The notes: generated by a model from the sequence alone, not told the origin. A stretch of 43,996 bases of DNA from Akkermansiaceae bacterium (GCA_903827375.1 CAIKHZ010000355.1:1-43996); one strand, 5' to 3'. Shown: positions 1-10,480, counted from the first letter of the stretch. Made by a program: numbers and translations.

Positions 1-8
1 ATCTGGAC

Positions 9-614
9 ATGCCACACCTCACCAACCTTCTACACAACAATCGCGCTTGGGCGGCTTCCATCACCGCCCATGATCCGGGATTTTTCAAGAATCTCGCCAA
101 TCAACAGCGCCCTCAATATTTGTGGATCGGTTGCTCGGACAGCCGGGTGCCTGCCAATCAAATCATCGGGCTGGCCCCGGGCGAGGTGTTTGTGCATCGC
201 AATGTGGCCAATGTGGTGGCAGAAACCGATTTCAACGTGCTTGCCGTGCTCCAGTATGCCGTTGATGTGTTGCAGGTCCGGCATATCATCCTGTGTGGGC
301 ATTACGGCTGTGGTGGTATCAATGCGGCCATGGAAAACTTCCGTCACGGCATGATCGACAACTGGCTATCAGGCATCCGTGCCCTGCGCCGTCAGCATCA
401 TGAGGAGCTCGCCGCCCTGCCGATAGAGGCCGCAGCGGATCGGCTTTGCGAGCTCAACGTACTGGCGCAGGCCAAGCACGTTGCCCACACCACTATTTTG
501 GAGGATGCCTGGCAACGCGGCCAGCAACTGGCCATTCACAGTTGGATCTATCGTCTCGACAGCGGTATCATCCACCCTTTGGCAGAGCCAATCACCCAGC
601 CGATCGCGCCGTGA
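9..614 (+). CDS. beta-class carbonic anhydrase
   Basis: The product is a 201-residue beta-carbonic anhydrase, which interconverts CO2 and bicarbonate in the cytoplasm. The zinc site is easy to read: C42, with D44 and R46 forming the Asp-Arg dyad in the CSDSR motif, then H98 and C101 in the GHYGCGG motif. Length matches the family (about 200-220 residues). The start is the ATG at position 9; only eight bases precede it, so no ribosome binding site can be judged. The gene stands alone and converges with the long minus-strand gene that ends at 670. No specific physiological partner is visible in the window. Confidence 0.95.
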   Translation: MPHLTNLLHNNRAWAASITAHDPGFFKNLANQQRPQYLWIGCSDSRVPANQIIGLAPGEVFVHRNVANVVAETDFNVLAVLQYAVDVLQVRHIILCGHYGCGGINAAMENFRHGMIDNWLSGIRALRRQHHEELAALPIEAAADRLCELNVLAQAKHVAHTTILEDAWQRGQQLAIHSWIYRLDSGIIHPLAEPITQPIAP

Positions 615-669
615 CCATGGCGCGGGTATCGCGATCCTAGCGCCTATGAGAAGCGGCAACTCGCGATTT

Positions 670-3066
670 TCAGCAACGGAGGTTCCCGAGCCTATCTAGC
701 AGATGTGCATGTTTGGCCCGCAGGGTGAGGGCGTGTTGATACGAGTGGTCGGTTTTTGTGCAGGCGAGAGTATATGGGCGGCTGGTACGCAGTGTGGTTT
801 GGTCGAGGTCGAGAAAATGGCGGCGGATGTATTCTTCGATCATTGCACGTTCATTCTCGGGCCGCACGAAGTTATGGGTTTTGGCGGATGGGTCGGCCAT
901 GAAGGCAACTAGCTCGTCAATGGGACTGGATTTGCTGGAGGCAAGGACTCGGAAATAGGGCGAGGGTTTCGTCATTTCGGGGCGTGGGCAGGGGCGGATC
1001 CAGTCGGGATAGGGAGGCAGGGGGCGCTGGACTTCGGCGGCGAGATGATCCTTTGCAAATGTTAGAATCTCGGGGGCAATGGATTTGGCGAGCTTGAGGT
1101 GTTTGGCTGTGGCTTTGTGCAGCAGCGCCGGACCGAGGATTTCACGAAGATAGGGCAGGGAGCCATCGGCCTGAAGAAACGCACGAACGGCTCGGCGATC
1201 CTTGGCATGTTCCATGAATTGAGAGGCGGCGAGGAGGATCTGGGCTTCCTCGCGGTCGCCGACGGGATCTGGGTCACGCTTCTCATTCCACGATTGGGCG
1301 AGGGGTTGTCTGGGAGAGAGGGTGGCGAGGCGCGCAGCGATGGTTTGCACCCGCGAGGCGGCATCCTTGCGCGTACTGAGGGCTGCTAGGATTTGAAACA
1401 GCGTGCGGCGATGGGCTTCCGGGCCTTCCTTGAGCAGGGTATTGCAGACGGCGTCGAAGGGTGCGATGCCAAATGCTTGGTGAAGAACTGACCATAACGG
1501 GATATCGCAAATGAGAAAGGCAGACGCAGGCAGATTCTTGAGGAGGCGCTCCAACAGGTCGCAGGAGCCGGTTTTGGCCAGTGCGGTGACTAGCAAATGC
1601 AGCGGATCGGCGCTAAAGTCGTGACGTTCGACACGAGCACCTAGGTATGGCAAGGCCTCGGGATAGCGGGCGATAGCGGCCGTGGCAAGCCGGTGGAATG
1701 GCGAGCCGGGGCCGGTGTTTTTTGCCGCTGAGAGTTTCCCTAACATGACACCAGCTCTGCGCAGATCGTGTTCGCAAAGGATGCGCTCGTGGTCATCTAC
1801 CGCCCACAGCACGATGGCAGCGCTTCGATACCAGTAGTCCATGGTGCAGCCAGCGTTGCCAGTGTAGCCTTCGGACTCTTCTTGGTCCGGCTCCCCCTCA
1901 CCAAATTTCTCTTTGCTGATGAGCACGTTCTTATCTATCAAATAGTTGCCAAGATCAACCTTGCGGTCACGCTTGTCGCGCCAATCGGAGATGGTCAAAT
2001 CCTCTTCGTAAATCTCGCCCATCGTCCCGCTTGCGGAAGCCTCCTTCTCATCGTCGTCATCATAGCGACTGTGGCGGTGGTAATCGTAGTCGTCGTCTTC
2101 GAGTTCGCCCGACTTGTGAAAGGTCACAAGCGCAAGGTGGGCGGTGAAGCCGGCTTCCTCCGCAGCAGCTAGCAACGCGTGGGCACGGGCCTGGTCATTG
2201 CCCTTGAGGTTGCGCAGTGAGAGGTTGGCCTCGGTGTAGCTGTGATCTAACAGAACTGCTCGCAATTCGCCCGCACTTGCCATTTTGAGGCCGGCCAGAG
2301 AGGGCAGCAAAGTCCGGGCATGAGCGGTGAGCGAGAGATTGAGCAAGGCGGGATCGCCTTCATCCAATCGGAGGTTATAGACCACACAACAGCGGTAGCC
2401 GGAACGCACCGGTTCGACTTCATGCTCGCAGTCGGCGAAGAAGGCCGCATGCTGGAATTCATGGCGATGCATCTCGTTGCTGAAATCGACATCAATTTCC
2501 CGGCCGTCATGGCGGATGACGAGTCGGCCGCCCTCATGTTTCGAAGGCAGCGCGATGACTAGCGTGCCGAACATGGCATCGAGCTTCTCGCTATCCTTGT
2601 GCGCCTTGAAATGTCCGCCCTTGCCGTATAGCAATAACTTGTAAGGGTGGGCGGAGATTTTCCCGCGAATGCCGAGATTCTCGCTGATCACAGCTAGTGT
2701 TAGCTTCAGGAATTTCTTCCACTGCGGCGAATCAAACGTGAAGCTCGAAGCATCGACTTGCCAGCATTTGCGGATATTTTCATCTAACACTGTTCGAGTG
2801 CCCTTGCCGTAGGGTGCCGCTTCCGCGATGGCGATGATCTCCTTTGCCTGGGACGCCTGCAGCGGGAAGGCAACCTCGCCGAGTCCCTTGACCTGAAGCC
2901 CGGGAAAGAAAAACGGTGCAGCACCGGTGGAATGGAAGCTTCCCGTCCCGGTGATTTGCGAGAAGGCGGATAGAAATAATGTGCTGGCGTTCATGGGCAA
3001 GCCAAACGATAAATCTTGAATCGGCACCTGCCAAGCGCCGTGTCGGCTTTGCCTCGCCTCTTTCAC
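670..3066 (-). CDS. 2OG-Fe(II) oxygenase-like protein, 798 aa
   Basis: The N-terminal third (about residues 55-235) looks like a prolyl-4-hydroxylase-type 2-oxoglutarate/Fe(II) oxygenase. The iron ligands fit H156-x-D158 in FKAHKDSEK and H215 in CEHEVEP, and R225 in SGYRCCVVYNL would bind 2-oxoglutarate. The remaining 560 residues have no fold I recognise; they include an acidic DDDYDYHRHSRYDDDDE-like stretch and a leucine/alanine-rich helical region that could be repeat-like. The GTG start at 3066 is preferred because AAAGGGG lies six bases upstream; the internal ATG at 2994 has no such site. It follows the ABC transporter genes on the same strand with a gap of 167 bases. Substrate unknown. 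Confidence 0.75.
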   Translation of the reverse strand: MKEARQSRHGAWQVPIQDLSFGLPMNASTLFLSAFSQITGTGSFHSTGAAPFFFPGLQVKGLGEVAFPLQASQAKEIIAIAEAAPYGKGTRTVLDENIRKCWQVDASSFTFDSPQWKKFLKLTLAVISENLGIRGKISAHPYKLLLYGKGGHFKAHKDSEKLDAMFGTLVIALPSKHEGGRLVIRHDGREIDVDFSNEMHRHEFQHAAFFADCEHEVEPVRSGYRCCVVYNLRLDEGDPALLNLSLTAHARTLLPSLAGLKMASAGELRAVLLDHSYTEANLSLRNLKGNDQARAHALLAAAEEAGFTAHLALVTFHKSGELEDDDYDYHRHSRYDDDDEKEASASGTMGEIYEEDLTISDWRDKRDRKVDLGNYLIDKNVLISKEKFGEGEPDQEESEGYTGNAGCTMDYWYRSAAIVLWAVDDHERILCEHDLRRAGVMLGKLSAAKNTGPGSPFHRLATAAIARYPEALPYLGARVERHDFSADPLHLLVTALAKTGSCDLLERLLKNLPASAFLICDIPLWSVLHQAFGIAPFDAVCNTLLKEGPEAHRRTLFQILAALSTRKDAASRVQTIAARLATLSPRQPLAQSWNEKRDPDPVGDREEAQILLAASQFMEHAKDRRAVRAFLQADGSLPYLREILGPALLHKATAKHLKLAKSIAPEILTFAKDHLAAEVQRPLPPYPDWIRPCPRPEMTKPSPYFRVLASSKSSPIDELVAFMADPSAKTHNFVRPENERAMIEEYIRRHFLDLDQTTLRTSRPYTLACTKTDHSYQHALTLRAKHAHLLDRLGNLRC

Positions 3067-3233
3067 TTTTATCCCCTTTCTATCTGATTCCGAAGTAAGG
3101 AGAATTGGCTTAGGTTCCCCTTATGCCAACGCTCACGCCGATGGGGTCAGTCCTCGCATGGTAACATTTGAGCTTGCCCGACCTCGTGGTGCTTTTGAGG
3201 CCGAACATTGAGTTCTGCTCCTCGCCCCTGCGA

Positions 3234-4292
3234 TCACGCGGGACTTTGGCGAGTCCCGCTTCCTTTTCGCAGCGCTGCCAGGTCTTCGTTAGAGATGCAA
3301 CAGGGGTCGGCGGCGAGCCAGTGGCCGGGGGCGATTCGGCCTAACGAGAGGTCGGCGCCGATGGTTTCGGCGTAGCGCGGGTGGCTCATGCGGTGGCCGA
3401 AGGCGCTGCCCGGCGGCGGATTGATAGGCGATGGCACATCGCCTTCAAGCAGGATCTTGGCACGCTTCACCTTGGGGTCGGGGGAGGGGATGGCAGAGAG
3501 CAGTGCCTTGGTGTAGGCGTGGCGGGGGTCGCGATAGATCGTCTCGGCCGGGGCGAGTTCAACGAGTTTTCCCAGATACATCACCGCCACTCTGTCGCTG
3601 ACGTGCTTGACGACGGATAGGTCGTGGGCAATGAACAGATAGGACAAGGCGAAGTCGCGTTGCAACTCAACGAGCAGGTTTAGGATCTGCGATTGCACAG
3701 ACACATCCAGCGCGGACACCGGCTCGTCGCAAACGATCAGCTTGGGTTTGAGGGCCAACGCCCGGGCAATACCGATTCGCTGACGTTGACCACCGGAAAA
3801 TTCGAACGCATACCGCTCGCCCGCTGCGGCCGGCAGGCCGACCCTATCCAGCAATTCGTGGACCTGCTTGCGGCGGTTGGCTCTGTCGCCCAATCCGTGG
3901 ATGATGAAGGGTTCCTCGATGATGGCCTGCACACTCATGCGAGGATCGAGCGATTCCGCCGGATCTTGGAAAATCATTTGGAAGTTGCGCCGCAGAGGGC
4001 GCAGTGCGCGCTGGTTCAGCCCTGTGATATCAGTGCCTTCTAAATGAATACTGCCGGACGTGGGTTTGAGCAGGCGCACAATCGCCTTGCCGAGGGTGGA
4101 TTTTCCGCAACCGGACTCACCGACGAGCCCAAGTGTCTCACCGGGTTGGATATGCAACGAAACCCCATCGACGGCTCTGACGAAACCGGCGTGCCGCGGG
4201 ATGATGCCGCTACGCACCGGGAAGTGGACACACAGGTCACGAACGTCCAGCATGGGATGCTTAACATCGGATATCGAAGAAATGGGTTTCAT
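3234..4292 (-). CDS. OppF/DppF-type peptide ABC transporter ATPase
   Basis: This is the second ATPase of the adjacent peptide importer. It would hydrolyse ATP on the cytoplasmic face to power uptake. Walker A is GESGCGKST (about residues 58-66), the signature is FSGGQRQR (165-172) and Walker B is LIVCDE (185-190). The oligopeptide-transporter C-terminal segment with GDVPSPINPPPG is present. The cysteine-rich motif that usually follows in OppF/DppF (GCRFHPRCP-like) is altered to GSAFGHRMSHPRY, so the usual cysteines are missing there. I chose the ATG at 4292 (352 residues). The frame stays open upstream to 4400 with poor coding character, and ATG 4253 is an alternative. A 149-base gap separates it from the OppD-like gene. 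Confidence 0.88.
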   Translation of the reverse strand: MKPISSISDVKHPMLDVRDLCVHFPVRSGIIPRHAGFVRAVDGVSLHIQPGETLGLVGESGCGKSTLGKAIVRLLKPTSGSIHLEGTDITGLNQRALRPLRRNFQMIFQDPAESLDPRMSVQAIIEEPFIIHGLGDRANRRKQVHELLDRVGLPAAAGERYAFEFSGGQRQRIGIARALALKPKLIVCDEPVSALDVSVQSQILNLLVELQRDFALSYLFIAHDLSVVKHVSDRVAVMYLGKLVELAPAETIYRDPRHAYTKALLSAIPSPDPKVKRAKILLEGDVPSPINPPPGSAFGHRMSHPRYAETIGADLSLGRIAPGHWLAADPCCISNEDLAALRKGSGTRQSPA

Positions 4293-4441
4293 GTGAGGTG
4301 ATTCGTGGCGGTGGCGATGCTGGTCACGAGGATGAGTTGATAAAATGAGAAGCACCGATCGGATGGATTCCTTCAGTGAAATCAGTCGTGCCGGAAACAA
4401 TCATCATCAATTCCATTTGCCTTCCATTCGATGCTCGATGT

Positions 4442-5428
4442 TCATTGTGATGTGCATAACGGGCAGATTTCCGCCCAGTGACCGGGGGCAACCTCAGCAA
4501 ATCTCGGTCGCTCGTTAGACACACTGGAGCGGCGGCCCATGCGTTGGCAGAAGCGGCAGCCGTGGACGTGATCGGCGAGCGAGGCAACCATCCCGGGAAT
4601 GGTCTGGAGAACTGCCTTGGAGGGGGTTTCCAAGGTTGGGATGGATTGCAGCAAGCCGCGAGTATAAGCATGCAATGGATGATCGAACAAGTCTGCGGCA
4701 CTGGCTCGCTCGACGACCCGGCCGGCGTACATGACCACCACTTCGTCGCAAGTCTCGGCGATAACCCCAAGGTCGTGGGTGATTAGAATGATAGACATCC
4801 CGATCTCATCCTGCAGTTGTGTCATCAGATCGAGAATCTGCGCTTGGACTGTCACATCAAGGGCGGTGGTTGGCTCGTCTGCAATCACCAGCGATGGTTT
4901 GCAGGCCAGCGCGAGGGCAATGACGATGCGCTGGCGCATGCCGCCGGAGAGTTGGTGCGGATAATCCATCATGCGTTTTTCCGGATCCGGGATTCGCACA
5001 CGTTGCAACATCTCAGTGGCCGCATCCCAGGCGTCGCGCCTCGAAAACTTCTTGTGAATACGGAAAATCTCAGCCACCTGCCTCCCGATCCGATGCACGG
5101 GATTGAGCGCAGTCATCGGTTCTTGGAAAATCACCCCTATATCTCCACCTCGGATTTTCTGCATCTCCGCATCACTTGCCCGCACCAAGTCTAGACCTTT
5201 GAAGCGCACTTGTCCGCCCAAAATCCTCCCGGCGGGTTGCGGCAGCAAACGAATAATCGACATGGCCGTGACGCTCTTGCCGCAACCGGACTCTCCCACG
5301 ATGCCAACCGTCTTGCCACGCGGCACCGAAAACGATACTTGATCGACTGCCCGAAGCATGCCGCGCTCGGTTTCAAACGAAGTGATGAGCTTATCCACCT
5401 CCAGAATGATATCAGCAGGCGGACTCAT
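4442..5428 (-). CDS. OppD/DppD-type peptide ABC transporter ATPase
   Basis: This is the first ATPase of the peptide importer, 328 residues, which is normal for OppD/DppD. Walker A is GESGCGKS (45-52), the signature LSGGMRQR (160-167) and Walker B LVIADEP (180-186), followed by the switch histidine in ITHDLGV. The oligopeptide-specific C-terminus is recognisable (GCRFCQRMG), with cysteines retained here, unlike in its OppF-like partner. Its ATG overlaps the stop of the substrate-binding-protein gene by four bases (ATGA), which indicates translational coupling within the minus-strand operon. Confidence 0.93.
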   Translation of the reverse strand: MSPPADIILEVDKLITSFETERGMLRAVDQVSFSVPRGKTVGIVGESGCGKSVTAMSIIRLLPQPAGRILGGQVRFKGLDLVRASDAEMQKIRGGDIGVIFQEPMTALNPVHRIGRQVAEIFRIHKKFSRRDAWDAATEMLQRVRIPDPEKRMMDYPHQLSGGMRQRIVIALALACKPSLVIADEPTTALDVTVQAQILDLMTQLQDEIGMSIILITHDLGVIAETCDEVVVMYAGRVVERASAADLFDHPLHAYTRGLLQSIPTLETPSKAVLQTIPGMVASLADHVHGCRFCQRMGRRSSVSNERPRFAEVAPGHWAEICPLCTSQ

Positions 5429-7563
5429 GGCTTGTTAGTTGGCGCTGGTTGGGCTGGAGTGGCGGGCAATTGTGCCCGATAGGCATCGACGACGCGATTG
5501 CACTCGCCTAACGATTTTCCACTGATGCGGGCGGCCTGGGTCTCTTTCCTAATGTCCTCGTCGATCCACAGCACGAACACCTCGTGCGGGTCGAGCACAA
5601 CCGGCGGACTGAAGTGGGTGGTTGCGCAATCCGGCCAGCGCACCCAGCGCCAAGAGCCTAGCCGGACAAAATCCACAGTGTAGCCCGGAGCGAAAAAGCC
5701 CTCGTCGTGAATGATATGCTGGAGTTTCCACGAGGCGTCGAGTACTTCTTCCACGTTTCGACCGGTGCGCACAACTTCACACAACCGGTCGGTGTCCTGC
5801 CTCCCCCACACAAACAAATTATTCGTCTGCGGCTTGGGGTTGCCCTTTGCATCCAGTGCATTCGCAGAGTGTAGAAACTGATAGAAATCCGGCACTGGCG
5901 GGGTGATAACCCAGCTGCCAAACGACATCTCGTATTGCTTCAGCATCGTCTTCTTATAGTCAACAGTGATTTCAGCACCATCGAGTCTCAGGTCCAAGCC
6001 GCAGGCCTTGGCATCCTCGCGCAGGATGGCAAACATGCGGTCGTACACCTGGAGCGCGGTCGGATAGGAAATCGAAGTCGTCAGCCTTGACCCGTCGGCC
6101 TTGCACAAAATTCCGTCACTGCCCTCATGGGTAAAGCCCGCTTCGTGGAACGCGGCACGGGCCGCATCGATCGAATACGGGCGGGCCTTGATCGAGGGGT
6201 CGCTATAGATGGCATAACCATCGTTAAAGGCATTGAGTCGCTGGTAGTCGCCGCGGAACAACACGTTGATCACCTTCTGCCAGTTGAGCGAGAAGTGAAT
6301 GCCGATGCGCACGTTGCGGTCGTCCAGTGGCGGCTTGCGCACGTTCATGTACAGGCCGCGAGGTGGGTTTGGGTAACGGTTGTAAAACGTGCTGCGTTCA
6401 ATCCAGCCCTTATAGATCGGCTCCATCTCGCTCTTTTCATACCACACCTCGGGATGGTTCATATAAAACGTGTCCAACTCGCCGGCGCGGAACAACTCAA
6501 AGGCCTTGGCCTCATCGCGGACCACGGTATGCACGAGTTTGTCGGGATTGAAGCGATAGCGGTAGTACTTTAAATCCTTGGCCCACCAGTTCTTGACGCG
6601 GGTCTCGGTGATGGATACGCCTTTCACGATGTCTTTAGCCAGCACCTCGTAAGCGCCGGTACTCGGTGGAAAGCGCCATTGGTAACGCTCGTTGTAATCC
6701 GGGCCGTAGTCCGCGTAGAAATGGGGTGGTGAAGGCTCCAGATTGCCGGCCAACATCGGCGCGTTGATCTTGGTTTCCGGCAGCGAAACCGATAACGTGT
6801 GATCATCGTACATCGCGATCTGGGCGATCTCCTCTCGATAAAATTGTTTGTGATAGGGGTTGAAGATATTATCCGAGACGCGCAGATAGACGGACACTAG
6901 GAAATCCCGTGCGGTGATCGGCACGCCATCGGAATAGGTGGCCTTGGGATTGATGTGGAAGTAGGTGGTTCGGCCATCTGCGGAAAGTGCCCATTCGTTG
7001 GCCAATCCAGGAATCAACTCCATGGTCTCTGGGTGGATGCTGACCAATGGAATGTCAATGTAATCATAAAGCTCGGCGCGGAAGTCGTTGTTAGAGTTAT
7101 CGCCAAACGAACTGATGGTTGAGGGAAATGTTTGAATGAATCGGCGCAGTGTGCCACCCTTCTTGGCCCGTGGATCACCTATCTCCGGTTGCTCCATGCC
7201 GTCTTTCCACACCAGGTCGGCTGGCACATCGGCGGGCCTGCCAACTTTGAGATAATCCCCCAAGCCTAGCCGAAAATCCCATTTTGACAAATCGCGGCTG
7301 ACGGCTGCCGCCCGCGATTCCAACGCCGCCCTTGCCTCCCCATCAGCCGTGGCGAGCTTCGCCTGCAGTGCGGTGGCTTCTTCCTTGGAGGTTGCCTGTT
7401 GCTTGAGGAGCCAGTCGTGGATGTAGCGGTTATAGGTCGGGACAAACGCCTCAAACTCCAGCTTGCGGCCGCTTGCCTGCGCCTCGTGGCGGCAGCCCAC
7501 GGCTGTTAGCACCAGCATGCCTGCCAGGATCACTGAAGAAAAATTCATCAATCGGCGCATCAT
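5425..7563 (-). CDS. family 5 extracellular solute-binding lipoprotein (YejA/OppA-like)
   Basis: A 712-residue peptide-binding protein that would capture substrate outside the inner membrane and deliver it to the neighbouring YejB/YejE-like permeases. The N-terminus [10 protein letters not shown]... leads into a hydrophobic stretch and a lipobox LTAVGC with C24, so it is probably a lipoprotein. The family 5 core is seen in [27 protein letters not shown] and the repeated aromatic/proline substrate-cleft segments. About 90 residues after the lipobox are helical and charged, an N-terminal extension relative to a typical OppA. I start it at ATG 7563, which overlaps the permease stop as ATGA. The open frame extends upstream to 7674, but only inside the permease gene. 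Confidence 0.9.
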   Translation of the reverse strand: MMRRLMNFSSVILAGMLVLTAVGCRHEAQASGRKLEFEAFVPTYNRYIHDWLLKQQATSKEEATALQAKLATADGEARAALESRAAAVSRDLSKWDFRLGLGDYLKVGRPADVPADLVWKDGMEQPEIGDPRAKKGGTLRRFIQTFPSTISSFGDNSNNDFRAELYDYIDIPLVSIHPETMELIPGLANEWALSADGRTTYFHINPKATYSDGVPITARDFLVSVYLRVSDNIFNPYHKQFYREEIAQIAMYDDHTLSVSLPETKINAPMLAGNLEPSPPHFYADYGPDYNERYQWRFPPSTGAYEVLAKDIVKGVSITETRVKNWWAKDLKYYRYRFNPDKLVHTVVRDEAKAFELFRAGELDTFYMNHPEVWYEKSEMEPIYKGWIERSTFYNRYPNPPRGLYMNVRKPPLDDRNVRIGIHFSLNWQKVINVLFRGDYQRLNAFNDGYAIYSDPSIKARPYSIDAARAAFHEAGFTHEGSDGILCKADGSRLTTSISYPTALQVYDRMFAILREDAKACGLDLRLDGAEITVDYKKTMLKQYEMSFGSWVITPPVPDFYQFLHSANALDAKGNPKPQTNNLFVWGRQDTDRLCEVVRTGRNVEEVLDASWKLQHIIHDEGFFAPGYTVDFVRLGSWRWVRWPDCATTHFSPPVVLDPHEVFVLWIDEDIRKETQAARISGKSLGECNRVVDAYRAQLPATPAQPAPTNKP

Positions 7564-9134
7564 CGGTAGTAGGTGAATTTTTTTGGATCGATCGCCTCGC
7601 GAATTGCTTCGCCGACAAATGTGATGAGGACCAGCATACCGACGAGTACGATGAATGTTGAAGTGACCAGCCACGGAGCCGACAGATTGGCGAGGCCGTC
7701 ATTGAGCAGGCGGCCCCAGGTGGCGTAGTCAGGCGGCAATCCGAACCCGAGGTAATCCAGCGACGTTAGTGAAAATATCAGGCCGGACAAGGTGAAGGGC
7801 ACCAGGGTAACGAGAATGGCCACGGTGTTGGGCAGCAGGTGCAGGAATAAGATGCGCGGTGTGCCGGCGCCTAACACCCGCGCAGCGGCGATGTAATCGC
7901 GTTCGCGGTCGCGGTAGGCGGCGGTGCGCATCAGAAAGGTCATGCCCATCCAGCCGAAAGCAATCAGGATCGTTAGAATCACCGGCAGGCCCTTGTAGCG
8001 ATCCGGCACCATTCTTGAAAAGATAATCACAACAAACAAGAATGGCATGTTAGAAAAAATCTCGATGAGGCGCTGGACGATGAGATCGAACCAGCCGCCG
8101 AAATAGCCCATCATCATTCCTACTGATATGCCGATAAGATAGATGATTGGCAGATAGATCAACGCTGCCTTGAAATTCACTTGCATGCCGCCGTACAGAT
8201 AGGCGAGCACGTCGTACCCTTGGGAGGTGGTGCCCAGCCAGTGGCCAACCTCGGGCAGTGGGGGTGCCGGGTGGTATTTGACTGCACGCAACGCGCTGCC
8301 CGGCAAGGCCAAAAACAGCGCTTTTTCGCCCGGTCCATTGAAGCGATCGTCCACCAGCGTGCCATACTTGTAATCGCCGCTGTAAACTGCGGTGCCATCT
8401 GGATTGTAGCCATCTACCGGGCCGGAACGCACACCATTGCGCATCGAATAGCGGAGATGTATGAGTGATTTATCAACACTATGATAGGTTGCGGCCAGGC
8501 CGGAAAACGGCTGGGAAGCGCCGGGCTCATAGTATAGTCCGTCGCGCTGAACCAGAGATCGCGAGCATGCTGGCAGGGTGTCGCCGGTCGGGTCGTAGGG
8601 GATTGGCGGCAGGATCACCCACCCGCCGCCACTGGCTTCAAGCCGCCGTTTGAGCTCGCGAAAGTCCGCCGGTGCCTCCGCCAATTCGCCGTCCATCCCA
8701 TACTCTGAATTTTTCACCGGGCCAGGTTGGAACGCCGGAAAACTCCACTTGCCCTGATACTTCACCGCCAACGCGCGCTTGCCGACCACCACGTGATCCA
8801 GCGCAGCAAGACCGCCGAGAACTAGCAATATAATGAGCGAAAAGTACCCCCGCTTGATCGCCTTGAAGCGGCGGATTCGCTGCTCGGTGACGGGATTGCG
8901 TGGTCCAGTTGTCCAGGCTTGAAGCACCAGCAACATGCCGCAGGCAAGCAGCGCTGCGGTACACAGCCAGCCGAACCATGGAATGATCCGCTCGTCAGAT
9001 AGATGATAATGCAGCCATGGCACATCGCGGCTGGTCTCAAAGAACCAGCGTGCGGTGGGAAAGGCCAGGCCGCGGATCTCCCCGGTGGCGGCAAGCGCCC
9101 CGAGAGCCGTTAGAAAAATGCCGAGCGTTCGCAT
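7560..9134 (-). CDS. YejE-like peptide ABC permease with inserted YwqK/MORN-like domain
   Basis: The C-terminal half (about 320-524) is a standard binding-protein-dependent permease. It has several membrane helices and the EAA-type loop REYIAAARVLGAG-like (here RERDYIAAARVLGAG), and it ends with REAIDPKKF as YejE/DppC proteins do. The N-terminal part has helices at roughly 1-18, 53-72 and 98-112. Between helix three and the core lies a long soluble segment (113-320). Residues about 198-268 of this segment resemble YwqK/MORN_2 repeats (DGLYYEPGASQPFSG, then NGVRSGP, then PDGTAVYSGDYKYGTL). At 524 residues it is far longer than a typical YejE (about 340). Two bases separate it from the YejB-like gene. 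Confidence 0.9.
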   Translation of the reverse strand: MRTLGIFLTALGALAATGEIRGLAFPTARWFFETSRDVPWLHYHLSDERIIPWFGWLCTAALLACGMLLVLQAWTTGPRNPVTEQRIRRFKAIKRGYFSLIILLVLGGLAALDHVVVGKRALAVKYQGKWSFPAFQPGPVKNSEYGMDGELAEAPADFRELKRRLEASGGGWVILPPIPYDPTGDTLPACSRSLVQRDGLYYEPGASQPFSGLAATYHSVDKSLIHLRYSMRNGVRSGPVDGYNPDGTAVYSGDYKYGTLVDDRFNGPGEKALFLALPGSALRAVKYHPAPPLPEVGHWLGTTSQGYDVLAYLYGGMQVNFKAALIYLPIIYLIGISVGMMMGYFGGWFDLIVQRLIEIFSNMPFLFVVIIFSRMVPDRYKGLPVILTILIAFGWMGMTFLMRTAAYRDRERDYIAAARVLGAGTPRILFLHLLPNTVAILVTLVPFTLSGLIFSLTSLDYLGFGLPPDYATWGRLLNDGLANLSAPWLVTSTFIVLVGMLVLITFVGEAIREAIDPKKFTYYR

Positions 9135-9136
9135 GG

Positions 9137-10480
9137 TTATTCAAATTTGATGCGCGGATCCACCATCGCGACGATGACGTCGGATGCCACATGGCCCAAC
9201 AGCATGAGTCCGGCCTCGATTACCAAGGTGCCCATGATGATGGGGACGTCGCGTGCGATCATCGCCTGGTATTGCAACAGGCCGAAGCCCTGGATATCAA
9301 ACACAGTTTCCACCAGCAAAGAACCTCCGATGAAAATCTCCAACAAGCTACCCAAGCTGGTGGCCACCGGGATCATCGAATTGCGGAACGCGTGACCGAA
9401 CACCGCCCGCTTGAAGCTAACCCCTTTGGCCACCGCCGTGCGAACGTAGTCGGCCGCCAGATTGTCCATCAGGTTGTTTTTGGTCAGCATGGTAAGCATC
9501 GCGAACGAGCCGATGCCATAACAAGTGAGTGGCAGCACCGTGTGATGCGCCAGATCCTTCACCTTGGCCCAGGTGTCGAGTTGATCGAAATCCGGGCTGG
9601 TCAAGCCAAACAGGGGAAACCAATGCGTTCGCGCGCCGAGATAGACTAACAGTATGGCTCCGAGCGCAAACCCGGGGATGGAATAGCCAAAGAAGATAAG
9701 CACCGAGCTGGCAGTGTCAATGAATGTGCGATGCTTCAAGGCCTTGAGTACCCCCAGTGGCAAACAAACCGCGTAGGTGAGGATTGCGGTAAGCAAGCCG
9801 AAATAGACAGCTATGGGCATGCGGGCCAGGATCATGCGGTCCACCGGCTCGTTATACGAAGTGGAGCGGCCCAGATTGCCCTGCAGCAGGCCGGCGAAGC
9901 GTGTTTGATAGATCACGGCACGAGGGGCATACGTCGGTGCCTCGTCGCTGGTGGAATTGCGGTTTCGATATCTTTTTTGGCGGACTTGTTCCGACTCGTA
10001 GCGCACCTTCCATCCTTCGCTGGCGAGTGGCTTGCCGGACGCCGCAAACACCGCTGAGGCGAGTGCTTCGCCCCGGCGAAGCACATGGACCATCCGTCCG
10101 TCGCCACGCAGTACGACGATGGCGGTGTTGTCGGGATCGATGCCGCCGCCGATGGATTCATCGTCGAGCCCACCGAATTCTCCTTTTGAGATATTGGTTT
10201 CCTTGGGTAGAAGGCCGAGCCACTGCGCATAACCTGTTAGTATGTCTTTATCGAGGCCGAACTGTTCTTCCACCTCTTCGAGCTGCTCCTCGCTCATTCC
10301 GCCCTGGGCTTGTGCCGACGATGAGCGCTTGCCCCCTTGATCGGCACCGCGCGCCGCCTGTTGTAGCATCTTTTCGCCCGGCCCACCCGGCACAAACCGA
10401 GTGATGGCAAACACCAGCAGTGTGATGCCAAACAATGTTGGCGGAATCAGCAACAGGCGCCTCAAAAAGTAGCTTTTCAC
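9137..10480 (-). CDS. YejB-like peptide ABC permease
   Basis: This is the partner transmembrane subunit of the peptide importer. The N-terminus VKSYFLRRLLLIPPTLFGIT is the classic YejB/DppB first helix, followed by a long extracytoplasmic loop (about residues 40-200). Then come the permease helices, the ADYVRTAVAKGVS coupling loop, and the end in VIVAMVDPRIKFE. I place the start at GTG 10480, because that gives the family N-terminus and lies seven bases after the glgB stop. A TTG at 10507 would add nine residues and overlap glgB. The loop is longer than in most DppB proteins, as is usual for YejB. Confidence 0.9.
   Translation of the reverse strand: MKSYFLRRLLLIPPTLFGITLLVFAITRFVPGGPGEKMLQQAARGADQGGKRSSSAQAQGGMSEEQLEEVEEQFGLDKDILTGYAQWLGLLPKETNISKGEFGGLDDESIGGGIDPDNTAIVVLRGDGRMVHVLRRGEALASAVFAASGKPLASEGWKVRYESEQVRQKRYRNRNSTSDEAPTYAPRAVIYQTRFAGLLQGNLGRSTSYNEPVDRMILARMPIAVYFGLLTAILTYAVCLPLGVLKALKHRTFIDTASSVLIFFGYSIPGFALGAILLVYLGARTHWFPLFGLTSPDFDQLDTWAKVKDLAHHTVLPLTCYGIGSFAMLTMLTKNNLMDNLAADYVRTAVAKGVSFKRAVFGHAFRNSMIPVATSLGSLLEIFIGGSLLVETVFDIQGFGLLQYQAMIARDVPIIMGTLVIEAGLMLLGHVASDVIVAMVDPRIKFE

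Noticed and set aside
3238..3259. Hairpin GCGGGACT/AGTCCCGC followed by TTCCTTTT, looking like a terminator
   Set aside because: The T-rich side is on the plus strand, where no gene ends, and the stem lies inside the last codons of the minus-strand OppF-like gene.
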